Shown: positions 22,009-32,341 of the stretch, piece by piece
How the letters are laid out: every line of letters starts with the position of its first letter
How positions within the stretch are numbered: position 1 is the first letter of the stretch
Made by a program: the position numbers and the translations under genes
Notes under the pieces: generated by a model
Told to the model about the DNA's origin: nothing
What the model saw: only the letters and a program-made list of their open reading frames with translations
Database searches by the model: none
Source: Massospora cicadina
Lineage: Eukaryota; Entomophthoromycota; Entomophthoromycetes; Entomophthorales; Entomophthoraceae
DNA length: 64,000 nt
Reading direction: 5' to 3'
Assembly (NCBI GenBank): GCA_022478985.1
Contig: JAKSZP010014447.1
Location: 124,001 to 188,000 of the forward strand

Positions 22009-23211
22009 TCAAAAAAAATTTTCAGTTGGTATAGGTCCCAAGTCAGTTTTGACTGGAGCTTGGGTGCAGCGATTGGGTGAGATCAAATCTCCCATTGGAT
22101 CCTTGGATTGAGTGGCCCACTCGGCATGGGCTTCCCAATCTGATTGGATGATGGATTCCCAAGTTGCTTCCACCGCGAAGGTCTCCATGTCCTCCTGGCG
22201 TTGTGAGTGTGGAATAGCGGTGGTGGCCTTGGCCACTTCCTTGGCCGTGGCCCTATGGGCCTGCTTGGCCTTCTTCCACTCCTGCGGGGAGATAGGCTTT
22301 ACCAATAGGTAGCAGCCTTGTGCTCCCCACGGGAAAGCCTCCTTGGTGCTTGCGGTTGGTTTGTAGTGCGCCTCTCTGCTGGCCATGGCCGCTGAGGGGT
22401 GCTCTTGGAATGTGACGCCCTCCTTGATGGGGCATGCATGCACCTTATGGCCGAACGCGTCACAGTGGGTGCAAATGGGGGGCGCGCTGTCCACAGTTAC
22501 CTGGAATGGGTGGGTGGTATGCCCTGCAATATCAATAAAAGTGGAGTGTGGGATCTGGGTTAGGTCCTTCATGATCTCCTCAGTTGAGGTCAGAACTGCG
22601 ATGGCTTTGCTGGTGCACAGGTGTGGCATCAGCGTGAAGCGTTGCATTTTGAAAGATTGTATTTTTCCATATATGGCGAGACCATCTTTCAGGTGTTGCT
22701 CCAAAATGTCACATTTTACCATAGTAGACAAAAAGTTAAATGTGAGGAAAATTTGGTTTGATTTTGTCCATCTGGTGCATTTGGTTCTGATGACCCATTG
22801 CCCTTTGGGGAGGTCAACCACTATGTGCACCGCTGCAGCCTCATCTGCTGCTATTTTGCTTTCAAAATCTAGGTCCAGCCAACCATGCGACATGGAGTGA
22901 GGTGCAACATACACCGCGGTTGGGAAAATTTTGTGTACATCTTCACAAAATTTTTACCATAAGGCCGATTTTTGGATGTCCAGATACACACAGACTCTGA
23001 ATTCCACCGACAAAAGTGGCTGGGAGTGTGGCGTGTTGATGTACTGGTTGCATCGTGCTTGCCACGTGAGTATCTCCAGGTAAATTGTGACCGCCAGTTT
23101 TTTGAGATTTTTGTCTATTCCACCAGATTCTCCGGGGCGTTTTCGAATGTTGGAGGCCGTGGGCCTTCCGCCTGCTCCTCTTACCTTGCTTGCCCAACTG
23201 CTCCCTGACAT
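22009..23211 (-). pseudogene. LineA ORF1 protein
   Basis: Starting MSGSSWASKVRGAGGRP (23211), the frame has one stop near 22952 and then stays open for 301 codons to 22009. It aligns with LineB ORF1 (for example FPTAVYVAPHSMSHGW against FPHAVYIATNNMGHG). A zinc knuckle CTHCDAFGHKVHAC (CX2CX4HX4C) lies near 22445-22490. The C-terminal part is rich in charged residues. ORF1 proteins of this class bind the LINE RNA. It is nearly intact, better kept than the RT. Confidence 0.8.
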
Positions 23212-23337
23212 GGGCGCAGACTAATCTCCTCTGTGAGATTATCAAACTAGATCTAGTCTTGAATTGAATAGGTTGCAAAAGTGTTTGCAATGAGAAAGAA
23301 AAGTCTATTGACAGTGATTATTTAGATTCCTTAATAT

Positions 23338-24270
23338 AAAAAAATTTATTTGAACAGATTTTTTGAATTCTGAAAGTGTAATATGAGGGTCATACTGTGT
23401 TTAAACATGGAGAGGATAGCGCCAATGAAATTTCTAAAAGTTAACTTGATTGCAGGATGTGAGGGCCTGATCTCCATTATAAAACTGCTCAGCAAGATCA
23501 ATAACTTTTTCAACATTTAGTGCAGATCCGCATTAATGTCTATTTATGATTAGGCAAGTATATAGTTCCTCCAATTTCATTTGATAAGGGCGTCCTTTAG
23601 CTTCTCCCAAGTAGTACACTGTTTGAAGTATGCAACATAATCTCTCAAACCTTACTATCTAGACAGGCTTGTATGTGCTGGCACCGTTGGCAATCTGTAG
23701 CTTGTTCCATCACATTTTCATAAACATAAAGATAGAACTGGATGAGTTTGGTCCTAGGCGCATAATTTTTTTAAAAGTGGGTTTGAAATATCCAACAGGT
23801 TCAGAAAGAGAATGGATACCTGGTTAAGGAGACCAGTCAGACTCAGTTGCCTCAGTGGTTCCTTGGTCAGTTTGGGATAGATGTATCAACTTGACATCAG
23901 AAATTATCCTTATCGTCCTGGAGGGTTGTAGCAGGTGTTAACATGATCAAGTGAGGCTTTGGTATTCAAGAGTCAGCGAATATTTCCAATCTTGTCAGAC
24001 TGTTTTGCTTTTTTGGATGACAGGGAAATGCATTTGTTATACAAAGAAATCAGGTTTAGATCATCATCAAAAAAATCTCCTTCAATGCTCATTTAGTATC
24101 CTTGATCCACCATTTATAGCTGTTGTTCAAGGGCTCTAAATTGAGCTTTGTGGTTTTCACTAAAGAAAGGTCCACTAGTCAAGATCATATTCTCCTCCAC
24201 CTTGGTAGGGCTGTAATGCTGTGTTATTTTTGCAAAGGTATATTTTCACCAAATAGCCTAAGAAGTGGCC
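23338..24270 (-). pseudogene. GypA gag, remainder
   Basis: This is the minus-strand gag continuation on the right of LineA, aligning loosely with 55700-56150 of GypF (for example the stretch about AGGGCGTCCTTTAGC, 23586-23600). It is full of stops. No zinc knuckle was seen. Confidence 0.45.
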
Positions 24271-24861
24271 TGGCAGAAAGCACCAGTTCAATTTTTTACT
24301 TAATTTTAAAGGCTATTTCCTTCAAAAACTACACGATTATTAGTCATAATAGCACCAGCGGAATCTATTAGTAGAAGTTATGTTTCTAGGGCAATCCCTT
24401 GGCGGAATCAAGGTCATCACCAAGCCAAATCTCTACTAATTGAGCAAGAAAAATCTCTAAAAAACTAGGCAATTTCTATTAGAACTAGACAAGAGTTGAT
24501 ATTGTGATTGAGTATATCCTTAATGTTTAGAACTTGGGGATAATAATAGCTTTAGTAAAAATCTGGGATCAAGTAGGGTGCAGCTTTATCTGGAACGTTG
24601 CAGCGGAATGTGGGTGATTATGGAAAACACAATTTTTACTTAATTGATATGGCAGACTCAAAAAGATCTCTAAATGGCAAGATTTTTATCAGATATTCTG
24701 CTAATGCTAGGAGAGATTTGAGATTTAGTCACTCATCTTGGAATTCATCATTCATTGAAACTCCAGTAGCCTCTGCAGCAGCGGACCTATAATGATCAGG
24801 TTGCAAATTATCCATTGTTCAAACTTAATTTGAACTTTTGTAAATCCCCTCATTCCCAACA
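24271..24861 (-). repeat. GypA 5' LTR
   Basis: It matches 7538-8193, beginning TGGCAGAAAG and ending CCCAACA. It is about 65 bases shorter, with internal deletions. No clear primer-binding site was found next to it. Confidence 0.7.
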
Positions 24862-25736
24862 CAGTGATGGTTGTAGTTAATCTTACATCTTGAGTACTAA
24901 GGTTCAGATGGTCATATAAAGAGCATCAAGTATAACTGATTAAACAGATTAGAGATGTAGCTTTTGGGTTAGATGAAGACTTTGATATTAGTAAATGTAA
25001 CTTAAACTAAATTAAATAATGGATGATGGTCTTTTATAAAACTAGTGCTCCTCAGTTGATATGTTTGTTAGATTTTGGTGGATTAACTCAATTAGTAAAC
25101 CCTTTGAGGCAGCCAATAATTCTGATAAAATACTTTATTTGATGGATCCTTTGTTTTTTTTTATTTATCAGCATAGTCTGATATAGTAGTTAATCCCCTA
25201 ACCATTCATATAATATATTTGTGATTTCACGTTTCCCAAAAGCAACATTAAAATTGCATTTTATCACAAAATTGGATGCCCAAATATGGGTTCCCTTTGT
25301 CAAATTGGGTCATATGGCATTAATTTAATTGCACCTTATTTCAGTTCAGTTCATTAAAATGATATAGTGCATTGAGAATATTGGTTAAATTTAAATGTAA
25401 ATTGGAACTAATGCAATTTATTGTCACTTTGAATAGGTGCACCCTTGTGCTATGAAAAGTGGCCTCTAAATTCTAATTTTGGGTCTGACAATAAATCTTT
25501 CTTATATGTGCTTCCTTCTATTTATTATACATCAAGGTATGATATGACTCATTCTGGACTGGGTTTCAGAAAATTGAGCATCGGCTTAGTTCCAATATTG
25601 CACCCAAAATCTTCCCAATTATAAGTATAGCTCACAATTAGGCTTAAATAATTGTTAACTTTATGTCACATTCAGTTAAATTTGGCTTAAGGGAATGTTA
25701 TGATAATTATGACCATGACCAGCAGAGGATTGGCAT
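24862..25736. other. Unassigned A+T-rich DNA between GypA and GypC
   Basis: No supported gene. Before GypC inserted, this joined directly to 37983 onwards. Short open stretches on the plus strand carry no motif I know. Confidence 0.4.
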
Positions 25737-25741
25737 ATTAT

Positions 25742-26390
25742 TGTGGGAGCCACCAATAGATGCCACAAATTATTCTTAAAATATATGAGACTTACTTTTT
25801 AAATTAAAAGTAATAATAAACGCTTTTTAAAGTTTTTTTATCTTTTTTATTGTTTACATGGGGCAAGGCAAAAAGCTCCTCTATTTGATACTAGTATTTC
25901 ATACTTAAACTAGTTCAAATCTCAGGGCCATGGGAATTTGAGGCTATATTATTAAAAAGCTGAGTCGTCTAAATTAGGAAATTTAGGCTTTCAGCCTATC
26001 AGAATGAGGGTAAATACTTTGTGGCAAAACCAACCCATGTGGTAATGATTTGATAAATTGTACCCAATCCATGGTGGGTAAAATCTTCTCACCTTTGGGG
26101 GAGAACAGACCCATGTGGTAATGGACACCTTGAATTTGGCCGAGGAGTTGGAGCAATCCTATTATCAGTTCTTACCTTACTAAGCTGATTTTGATTATAA
26201 AACATATTTTCCCGATGGGTAGGGTTCCACCGAGAATCCGCCAAGGTCTTTTCGCCATTAGTACTCATATCCTCATTTACCATAATATTGTTCAAAGATC
26301 GAACATGTAATTGGCTGATCATAGTAGTGGATTTGGGGGCATTCTTACCTCCAATATATTTTCAAAAGTTGAGAAGGAGAATGTCCAACA
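25742..26390 (-). repeat. GypC 3' LTR
   Basis: This is 649 bases, TGTGGGAGCC to GTCCAACA on the plus strand. It matches the two halves of the right LTR (178 plus 469 bases) almost base for base in length, with scattered substitutions. Confidence 0.92.
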
Positions 26391-27420
26391 TTGCCCCCCT
26401 CAAGAATGTTGGGGGGAGTGTAGGGCTGTAGGATGTGGCCATGTACCCGGTTTATGGTAATTCCTGTAGCCAAAGGCTTTATAGAATACTCAATTCCTCT
26501 CTTATACGTGATGGTAAATGGTCCCTCCCAGATTGATCCAAGTTTGCCACTTCGAGGAGTTATGCGATTGTGGTAATATAAAACCATATCTGAAACTTGG
26601 AATGAAGGTAGGAGAGCCTGAAGCTCATTGGCAGCTTGGCCTTCTTTAGTGACCGTTTTGGCTATGTTGGTCATAGCCTCTGATTGAAGCTGAATTATGC
26701 GGTTAGCTAACCTTCACATGGCTTTCTCAGGCTCCTCTCCTCTAGAGAAGACATCCTTAGCTAGAAGAGCAGGTATGCCTGGTTCCCTGCCATACAAAAC
26801 TTGGAAAGGGGACATTTTCAAGATCCGGTGATAGCTAATTTGATAAGCCATAAGAGCGCTAGGGAGATAATGATCCCAATGAAGGGGATCAGATGAGGCC
26901 ATTTTCCGTAAGATAGAAACCAAATTGCCATTTGCTCACTCCACCGTACCATTGGTTGATGGGTTATATGGAGCTGAGAATAGTTGGTGGACTCCCATGG
27001 AGGTAGCCAAGATTTTAACTACTCTTGAGGTGAAGTTTTTTCCATTGTCGTAGAGTAGTACTTGAGGGCACCCATGTCAAGTGAAAATATTTAGATGGAG
27101 AAAGGTGGCAGTGGCCTTAGCAGTTTGGCTGGCAGCGCCACAGCTTCAACCCACTTCGTGAAGTGGTCAATACCTACCAAGATATATCCGTTTTCACCTG
27201 TGGTCTGAGGAAGCGGCCCTACTACATCCAAGCTTATGGTATGAAACGGCTGTTGCAGGGTAGTCAGCTGATATTGATATCTAGTCTTGAGCTGAGACTG
27301 CTTCTTACACGTAAGGCAAGCATCCAAGACTTCAATGATGGCTTCCATGATTCCCTCCCAAAAATACCATCCTTAATCCATTCATAGGTTTTCTTTACGC
27401 CTCCATGGCCTAAAGTTGAA
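26345..27420 (-). pseudogene. GypC integrase
   Basis: The zinc domain shows HSTLGHGGVKKTYEW and CLTCKKQ (near 27310-27400). The core shows SLDVVGPLP (near 27235) and YDNGKNFTSR (near 27040). A stop follows the expected Glu region TNGTVE (near 26945). The C-terminal part (26674-26345) is open and holds a GPF-like module, GSIWEGPFTITYKRGIEY. The last codons run through the polypurine tract and about 45 bases into the LTR before a stop. No chromodomain is present. One frameshift and one stop split the protein. Confidence 0.8.
26391..26402 (-). promoter_or_regulatory. GypC polypurine tract
   Basis: Read on the minus strand this is TGAGGGGGGCAA immediately before the LTR start TGTTGGAC. It sits inside the pol reading frame. 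Confidence 0.75.
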
Positions 27421-27499
27421 TGAGCTTCCAGGATAACAGGTACATGTTCTGAGGGCCATAGGTAAGGCAACCACTTTGCCCCTACTTGTTTGTACAGCT

Positions 27500-28058
27500 T
27501 CCTGTTTTCTACTTTAGTGTTATGGGAGTGCCGGGCCAACATCCTTTGTACAAGCTCATCCTCATCTTCCCAGTCATTCAGGGTCATTAAAAGATCATAC
27601 AGCCACTCCGCTTCACTGTTATCTAGGTGGAGGATGGGCAGCCAAGTTAACCCATCAACATTTATGTGGCGGGTTCCAGCGCGGCGTTTGATCTTCATGT
27701 CATAATGCTGGAGCTTTAGAGCCCAGCGAGCTAACCGCCTCATAGGGTCCTTCATGTTTTGTAACCATTTTAAAGATGCGTGGTCCATAATCACAGTGAA
27801 AGAGGTCCCATACAAGAAAGGGCGGTAGTGCTTTACTGTTAGTAGAACAGCAAGACTTTCCTTCTCAGTAACACTATAGTTGCGTTCTGCTTTTAATAGC
27901 ATATTACTAAGATATGAGACAGGATGATCTACCCCTTTTTCATCCAGTTGGGCTAGGATGGCCCCGGCGGCGTAGTCTGAGGCGTCTGTAAACAAAATAA
28001 ACGGTTTTCCATAATTGGGATGCCTTAGGATAGGCCGTTTTTGTAGCAGCAGCTTCAT
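27500..28058 (-). CDS. GypC RNase H, open frame
   Basis: Part of a 264-codon open frame (28058-27264) that also reaches into integrase. Catalytic positions are visible: FILFTDASDYAAGA, NYSVTEKESLAVL and VIMDHASLKWL. The tether to integrase follows (RRAGTRHINVDGLTWLP, where Asp-Ala-Leu is usual). The domain looks chemically intact. It lies directly after RT, with a frame change near 28060-28240. Confidence 0.82.
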
Positions 28059-28243
28059 TGTTTCAAAACAGCCTTCTGTTCAGTGCCCCATTTGAAAAGG
28101 GATATTCTTTTTTAGTAAATGAACAAGGGCTCGCTGAGTTGAGCAAAATTAGGGATGAACTGATGGTAATACCCCATCATCCCTATAAATGCCTGTATAT
28201 CCTGTAGATTTTTGGGGGAGGCATTCTGGCAATCGCTTCAACC

Positions 28244-28867
28244 TTATATTGTATGGGTTGGATACCCTCTCGAGAAATGGTATTTCCGATGAAGTCTAAT
28301 TTCTTTTGGAAAAAATTTACACTTTAAAGGTTTTAACTTGATATTTGAGCATTGTAAGCGTTGGAATACATCCTTCAAATGATCAAGGTGTTTGTTAAAG
28401 GACTTCGAGAATATGGTAATGTCATAAAGATAGACAATGATGCAGATTAACTTAAGATCCTGCAAAATGTGGTCCATCGCATGCTGGAAAGAGGCAGGTG
28501 CATTGCACAACCCTTGGGGTAATCGCGTGGGTTGGAAAAGACCTTCGCTGCATATCAAAGCGCATTTCTCTTGGTCTTGGGGAGATAGATCCATTTGCCA
28601 ATAACCACTGGCCAAGTCCATGGCGGAGAAAAAGTTTGAGCCTGAAAGCTGAGCCAGGGCGTCGTCAATGCGTGGGATAGGATAGCTATCCTTTTTTGTA
28701 AGATTGTTTAACCTGTGATAATCCATAACTATCTGATGACCTCCATTTTTCTTTTTAATTAGCAAAAGGGGGAGGACCAAGCGCTTTGCGAAGGAACTAA
28801 TAACCCCGCGTCTAATAACTGCGTGAGTTCCGTCCTCATTTGTTGCTCCTCCACCTTTGACTTGCAA
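28244..28867 (-). pseudogene. GypC reverse transcriptase
   Basis: A 207-codon frame with LLIKKKNGGHQIVMDYHRLN, motif A FFSAMDLASGYWQMDL, LPQGLCNAPASFQHAMDHIL, and an active-site loop at 28421-28436 reading YLYDITIFSK. The YxDD motif has lost its first Asp (Tyr in its place), so polymerase activity should be absent. GypA shows the same change. Neighbouring frames carry the N-terminus (28759-29481). Confidence 0.82.
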
Positions 28868-29481
28868 TAAGGTTTTGATCTAGTGGGATGGGCATCACCC
28901 ACATCGATGGAGTGGCACCAGCCCTTCATGTGGCCATAATCATTGTCCAACTTTGAGAATATATCCCTATACTCATCCAGGAGAGTATGCATTTTGTCCA
29001 ACTCATCTGAAGTCAGCTCATCTGAGATATGGACATTTGGTAAGGTACATACCAGGCTATCTGCGGGCAGGCCTAAATCTACCATTGATCCAATGGAGTG
29101 GATTTGCTCAACTTCCTCCACAGGGAGTAAAAACCCCCGGCCCACCTCCTGATGCTTTCTTACAATTATGTCCTTTTTGGTGAGGTTTCCCAACAGTAGA
29201 GTAATGGGACTCTGATAGGCTGGGTCTAAAACGATAGGCAATACCCGAGGCTCAAAAGGGCTAACTCCGTCAATGTTTAAGAGGTGTAATAAGCAGTGGC
29301 GAGGGATTTTGAGAGTGATTTTCGTGTCTACCACCCATTGTTCATCAGGCTTAATCACCACCTCATTGGCCGCATAAAAAGGAATACCTTCATTAGCATC
29401 CACTGAATCAGGCAATTTCTTTGTATTTCGCCCAAAGGTGTTATAATGTAAAGGTAAAGCAGAAAGTGGGTACTCAACCAT
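28759..29481 (-). CDS. GypC pol linker between protease and RT
   Basis: A 240-codon open frame contains VNIDGVSPFEPRVLPI-like sequence, a region typical of Ty3/gypsy pol between protease and RT. It ends with TRSKPYCKSKVEEQQM, the RT start. A role as the RT N-terminal extension is inferred. Confidence 0.65.
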   Translation of the reverse strand: MVEYPLSALPLHYNTFGRNTKKLPDSVDANEGIPFYAANEVVIKPDEQWVVDTKITLKIPRHCLLHLLNIDGVSPFEPRVLPIVLDPAYQSPITLLLGNLTKKDIIVRKHQEVGRGFLLPVEEVEQIHSIGSMVDLGLPADSLVCTLPNVHISDELTSDELDKMHTLLDEYRDIFSKLDNDYGHMKGWCHSIDVGDAHPTRSKPYCKSKVEEQQMRTELTQLLDAGLLVPSQSAWSSPFC

Positions 29482-29605
29482 GCAAGAGTATTCCTTATTG
29501 CTGAGTCTTTATTGGCTATAACTAAGGGGAATTCATAATTGAGCAATGACAGGAACCCCTGCTTTATATTGATAATACCTTCATATTCAATCATAAACTG
29601 AGTAC

Positions 29606-30253
29606 CTATGAGCATATCATAGGCGTTGTTATCCAAAGCCACTGCGGGGCTGATAGAATAAGCTTCCCAATACAAATGGTAAGGGACGAGTAAGCACCAA
29701 GTGCGCGGGTGTTGTTGGGACCAGTGGTTCCAAAGTCTTGGTTATACTCCAAGTCAGGTGCAAGTTTGATCTTTTTCATCAACTTGGAGGAGATTACGTT
29801 CACCGGGGAGCCTGTATCCAGAATGGCCATCACCCAAACTTCCTGGATAACCACTTCAACCTTTGTAAGTATCCCCCCAAAAGTGGGCGATAGCGCTAAG
29901 ACCTCCTTAAGATGAAAAGTGGAGGTTAATTTGCGCGCGGTCTCAGGATAATTTTCCAGTATGGACTGCAGGGTATGGCCAGGCTGGATAGGGTGAATAA
30001 GGTTAGACAAGACCTCATTCACGCTGCTGGTAGTGTCATTAATGGCCAGTTTCCCTAGAACTTGATGGAGATATTTCTCTTCAGGTATAGTGGTTTCATC
30101 TACTTCTCCAGCGTTCAAGCAATTGGGGACTTCCACTTCAGCAGGTACTTTTACAACGAAATAGCTAACCTCATCTGTACCCCCCTCAGAATCATCCCCA
30201 GTGGTATTGGTAACGCGAGGTAATGGTATAAGTTGTTTAAATGAATCAGGCAC
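29606..30253 (-). CDS. GypC aspartic protease region
   Basis: The 215-codon frame holds the active site VMAILDTGSPVNVISSKLMK (near 29790-29850), intact. The N-terminal half is acidic and may be the end of Gag or a spacer. Retroviral-type proteases process the polyprotein. Confidence 0.8.
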   Translation of the reverse strand: MPDSFKQLIPLPRVTNTTGDDSEGGTDEVSYFVVKVPAEVEVPNCLNAGEVDETTIPEEKYLHQVLGKLAINDTTSSVNEVLSNLIHPIQPGHTLQSILENYPETARKLTSTFHLKEVLALSPTFGGILTKVEVVIQEVWVMAILDTGSPVNVISSKLMKKIKLAPDLEYNQDFGTTGPNNTRALGAYSSLTICIGKLILSAPQWLWITTPMICS

Positions 30254-30296
30254 ATGAAATTTGTCAGTAATAGGTGTGCTTTTCCTTATGCTGACA

Positions 30297-31994
30297 TTAC
30301 TTTTCCCTGCTCCTGTTCCTCCGCGTCAGCTTTCTTTTCCAGCACACAGCCTCCTTGTGTCCAAACTTGTAGCAGTATTCGCACTGAGGGCATTCAGGAC
30401 GTTTTGCTTTGGTTTTCTGCTCCTCAGGGCCCATTATCTGAAGGGGCTCCTTCTTGTCTTCAATAGCTAGGGCCCAAGGCTTAAGCTTTGGATCCTCAAT
30501 GGTTAAAACGCGAGGATGGGATACTGCTCCGTGAGAAACTTCAGGCTTATGATAGTCATCGACATCTATTAACGCCTCCTTGATATCTTGAATGGTACAG
30601 AAATAGCGTTTAACTGAGGTGATGTGCATCGCTAGAGGAGGGTGAGATGCCACTCCAGTCAAATCAGCAGCTACAGCATCATCCAAATGCTTCATAAACG
30701 TATAAAAATGAAGCAATGCTGCCCTCGCCGGGGATAAACTTGTCTTTGAACGTCAGTTTGAATGAACTAAAGTCACCCCCAGTAAGGGTATGAATAGCTG
30801 GAGCTTCTGTTTCTGGGGTTTCAGAGCGATAGTTTAACTGGTCAAAGGTGCGCGAAAGGCGATCAAACTGGTCTTGCATGGCTTCAAGCCAGGTTTTCAT
30901 TTTGGAGAGGGCTTCTTGGGGCCCAGATTCACATAGTCTCAGTTGAGCTTTGATCCCTGATTTGTGAGTTTCAAGATCTTCCACTCGGCTCTCCATTGCA
31001 TTGACTTGGAAGTGGAGTTGTGACACCAGCGAGCTTAGGTTTAATTGAGCAGTTTCCATGGCTTCCACGCGTTTCTTCAGCTCTTCTTTCATTTGTTTAC
31101 ACCCTTCATCGTCATAAGGGTGTGAGCTTGGGCCTTGTACTCCATCCTTGATCTGCTCATACTTCCGATTAACCTGTATTAATTGACTAAATACTTCCTT
31201 CAAAAGCACAGGGCTTTCTAGCAAAGCTTTTATTACTTTTGCTTCAGTTTCACATTCATTCAGAGTTAACTGTCACTCCACCGCAGCCACACGCTGTTCA
31301 TATTCCTCTTGAGGGATGGAGTCAGGGGCTAAAAGGTCTCAGTGTGTTTGCTCATTGTGCTTTTCAAGTCACTAGCAAATTTCTCCAGCATCAAGTGAGT
31401 GCTAGCAGTGGAAGCATTCAGTTCATCCCTAAAGAACTTCATGGCCTCCTCAACATACTTTACATTTCTGGTGTCCATGGTAGTAAGTTGATCATGCAGC
31501 TGAATGATGAAGTTGTGATTAGCTTCCACACCAGATCTGACTGCTCCAAGATGTTTGGAGGTCAGTTGGTACAACTTATCATAGGCTAAATTCAGAGCTG
31601 CATGGGTATCTAGGTGTCAATGTAGCTCTTTGTGATGTCCGGCTAAGAGATGCATCATGTGGACCAAAATGGGGTGAGCAAACTTACATATGTAAGTGGT
31701 CAAATTTGTAAGTTGGCTATAGGTCTCCGGGAGGACACTAGTCTCATAGAGAAACAAGTGGCGTTCCTCTACCAATGACGCTCATTCACGGGATGCAGTG
31801 TCACCAGGGTTAAGGGTGCCATGAGTAAGGTCTCTCACAGCTTCAGTGGCCAGCCAGGTGATGCGGTGAGACTCAGGTATTAATATACACTCAAATTGTT
31901 CTTCTCCAAACATCAAAGCGGTAGGGCTGTCCATTTGATCCTCATCTTCAGCCACTTCCCCATTTCACACCCAACAGGTGACACTCTCCATTGC
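30297..31994 (-). pseudogene. GypC Gag
   Basis: Starting near 31994 (MESVTCWV), the frame is broken by a few stops and shifts (open blocks 31574-31329, 31224-30679 and 30716-30297). Heptad-like stretches at 30890-31200 (for example MKEELKKRVEAMETAQLNLS) suggest a coiled coil. A zinc knuckle CEYCYKFGHKEAVC (CX2CX4HX4C) lies near 30345-30390. Gag forms the particle and packages RNA. Confidence 0.75.
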
Positions 31995-32026
31995 TTTAAT
32001 ACTTTATTGAATTATACAGGGTGACC

Positions 32027-32043
32027 CCCTGTAGTGAGCACCA
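32027..32043 (-). promoter_or_regulatory. GypC primer-binding site
   Basis: On the minus strand TGGTGCTCACTACAGGG follows the 5' LTR after a 3-base spacer. It should pair with the 3' end of a host tRNA ending ...GTGAGCACCA. Near-identical sites occur in GypE (41445) and GypG (63267). Confidence 0.8.
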
Positions 32044-32046
32044 GTT

Positions 32047-32224
32047 TGTGGGATCCACCAATAGATGCCACAAATTATTCTTAAAATATATGAAACTTAC
32101 TTTTTAAATTAAAAGTAATAATAAATGCTTTTTAAAGTTTTTTATCTTTTTTATTGTTTATGCGGGGCAAGCCAAAAAGCTCCTCTATTTGATTCTAGTA
32201 TTTCATATTTAAGCTAGTTCAAAT
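32047..32224 (-). repeat. GypC 5' LTR, part next to the PBS
   Basis: Matches 25742-25920. It ends at the LineB insertion point, within the duplicated target CTAGTTCAAAT (32214-32224). Confidence 0.9.
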
Positions 32225-32341
32225 AGAGCTTTTCTTTCTTGTAACAATCACTTTAGTTACTATGATTCGATTCTAACAGCAAATTTGGATAATCACACAC
32301 AGGAAAGATGGGCGACTTTGACCATCTAGTACTAAAAAAAG

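Larger units (their letters stand above)
18028..23322 (-). mobile_element. LineA: full-length APE-type LINE
   Basis: A 15-base target repeat TAGATTCCTTAATAT lies at 18013-18027 and 23323-23337. Between them, on the minus strand, are ORF1 with a zinc knuckle, an AP-type endonuclease, a reverse transcriptase and a C-terminal zinc motif. The shared 3' tail and an A+T-rich end (18028-18095) follow. It is 5.3 kb, the same size as LineB, with which it shares structure and moderate protein similarity. It is inserted in the gag of GypA. Frames are interrupted and the RT active site is changed. Confidence 0.9.
7538..24861 (-). mobile_element. GypA: decayed Ty3/gypsy element split by two insertions
   Basis: Two similar LTRs (7538-8193 and 24271-24861) enclose Ty3/gypsy order on the minus strand: gag on the right, then protease, RT, RNase H and integrase on the left. 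GypB entered between pol and protease, and LineA entered gag. After subtracting these about 6.1 kb remain, a normal size. GypF (50.6 kb onwards) is a second member of the same family. No matching 5-base flanks were found, in keeping with its age. Every frame is broken. Confidence 0.8.

Noticed and set aside
24269..24285. Minus-strand TGGTGCTTTCTGCCAGG as a primer-binding site for GypA
   Set aside because: It resembles the shared PBS at about 12 of 17 positions, but GypA's left LTR and the GypF LTR start place these bases inside the LTR.
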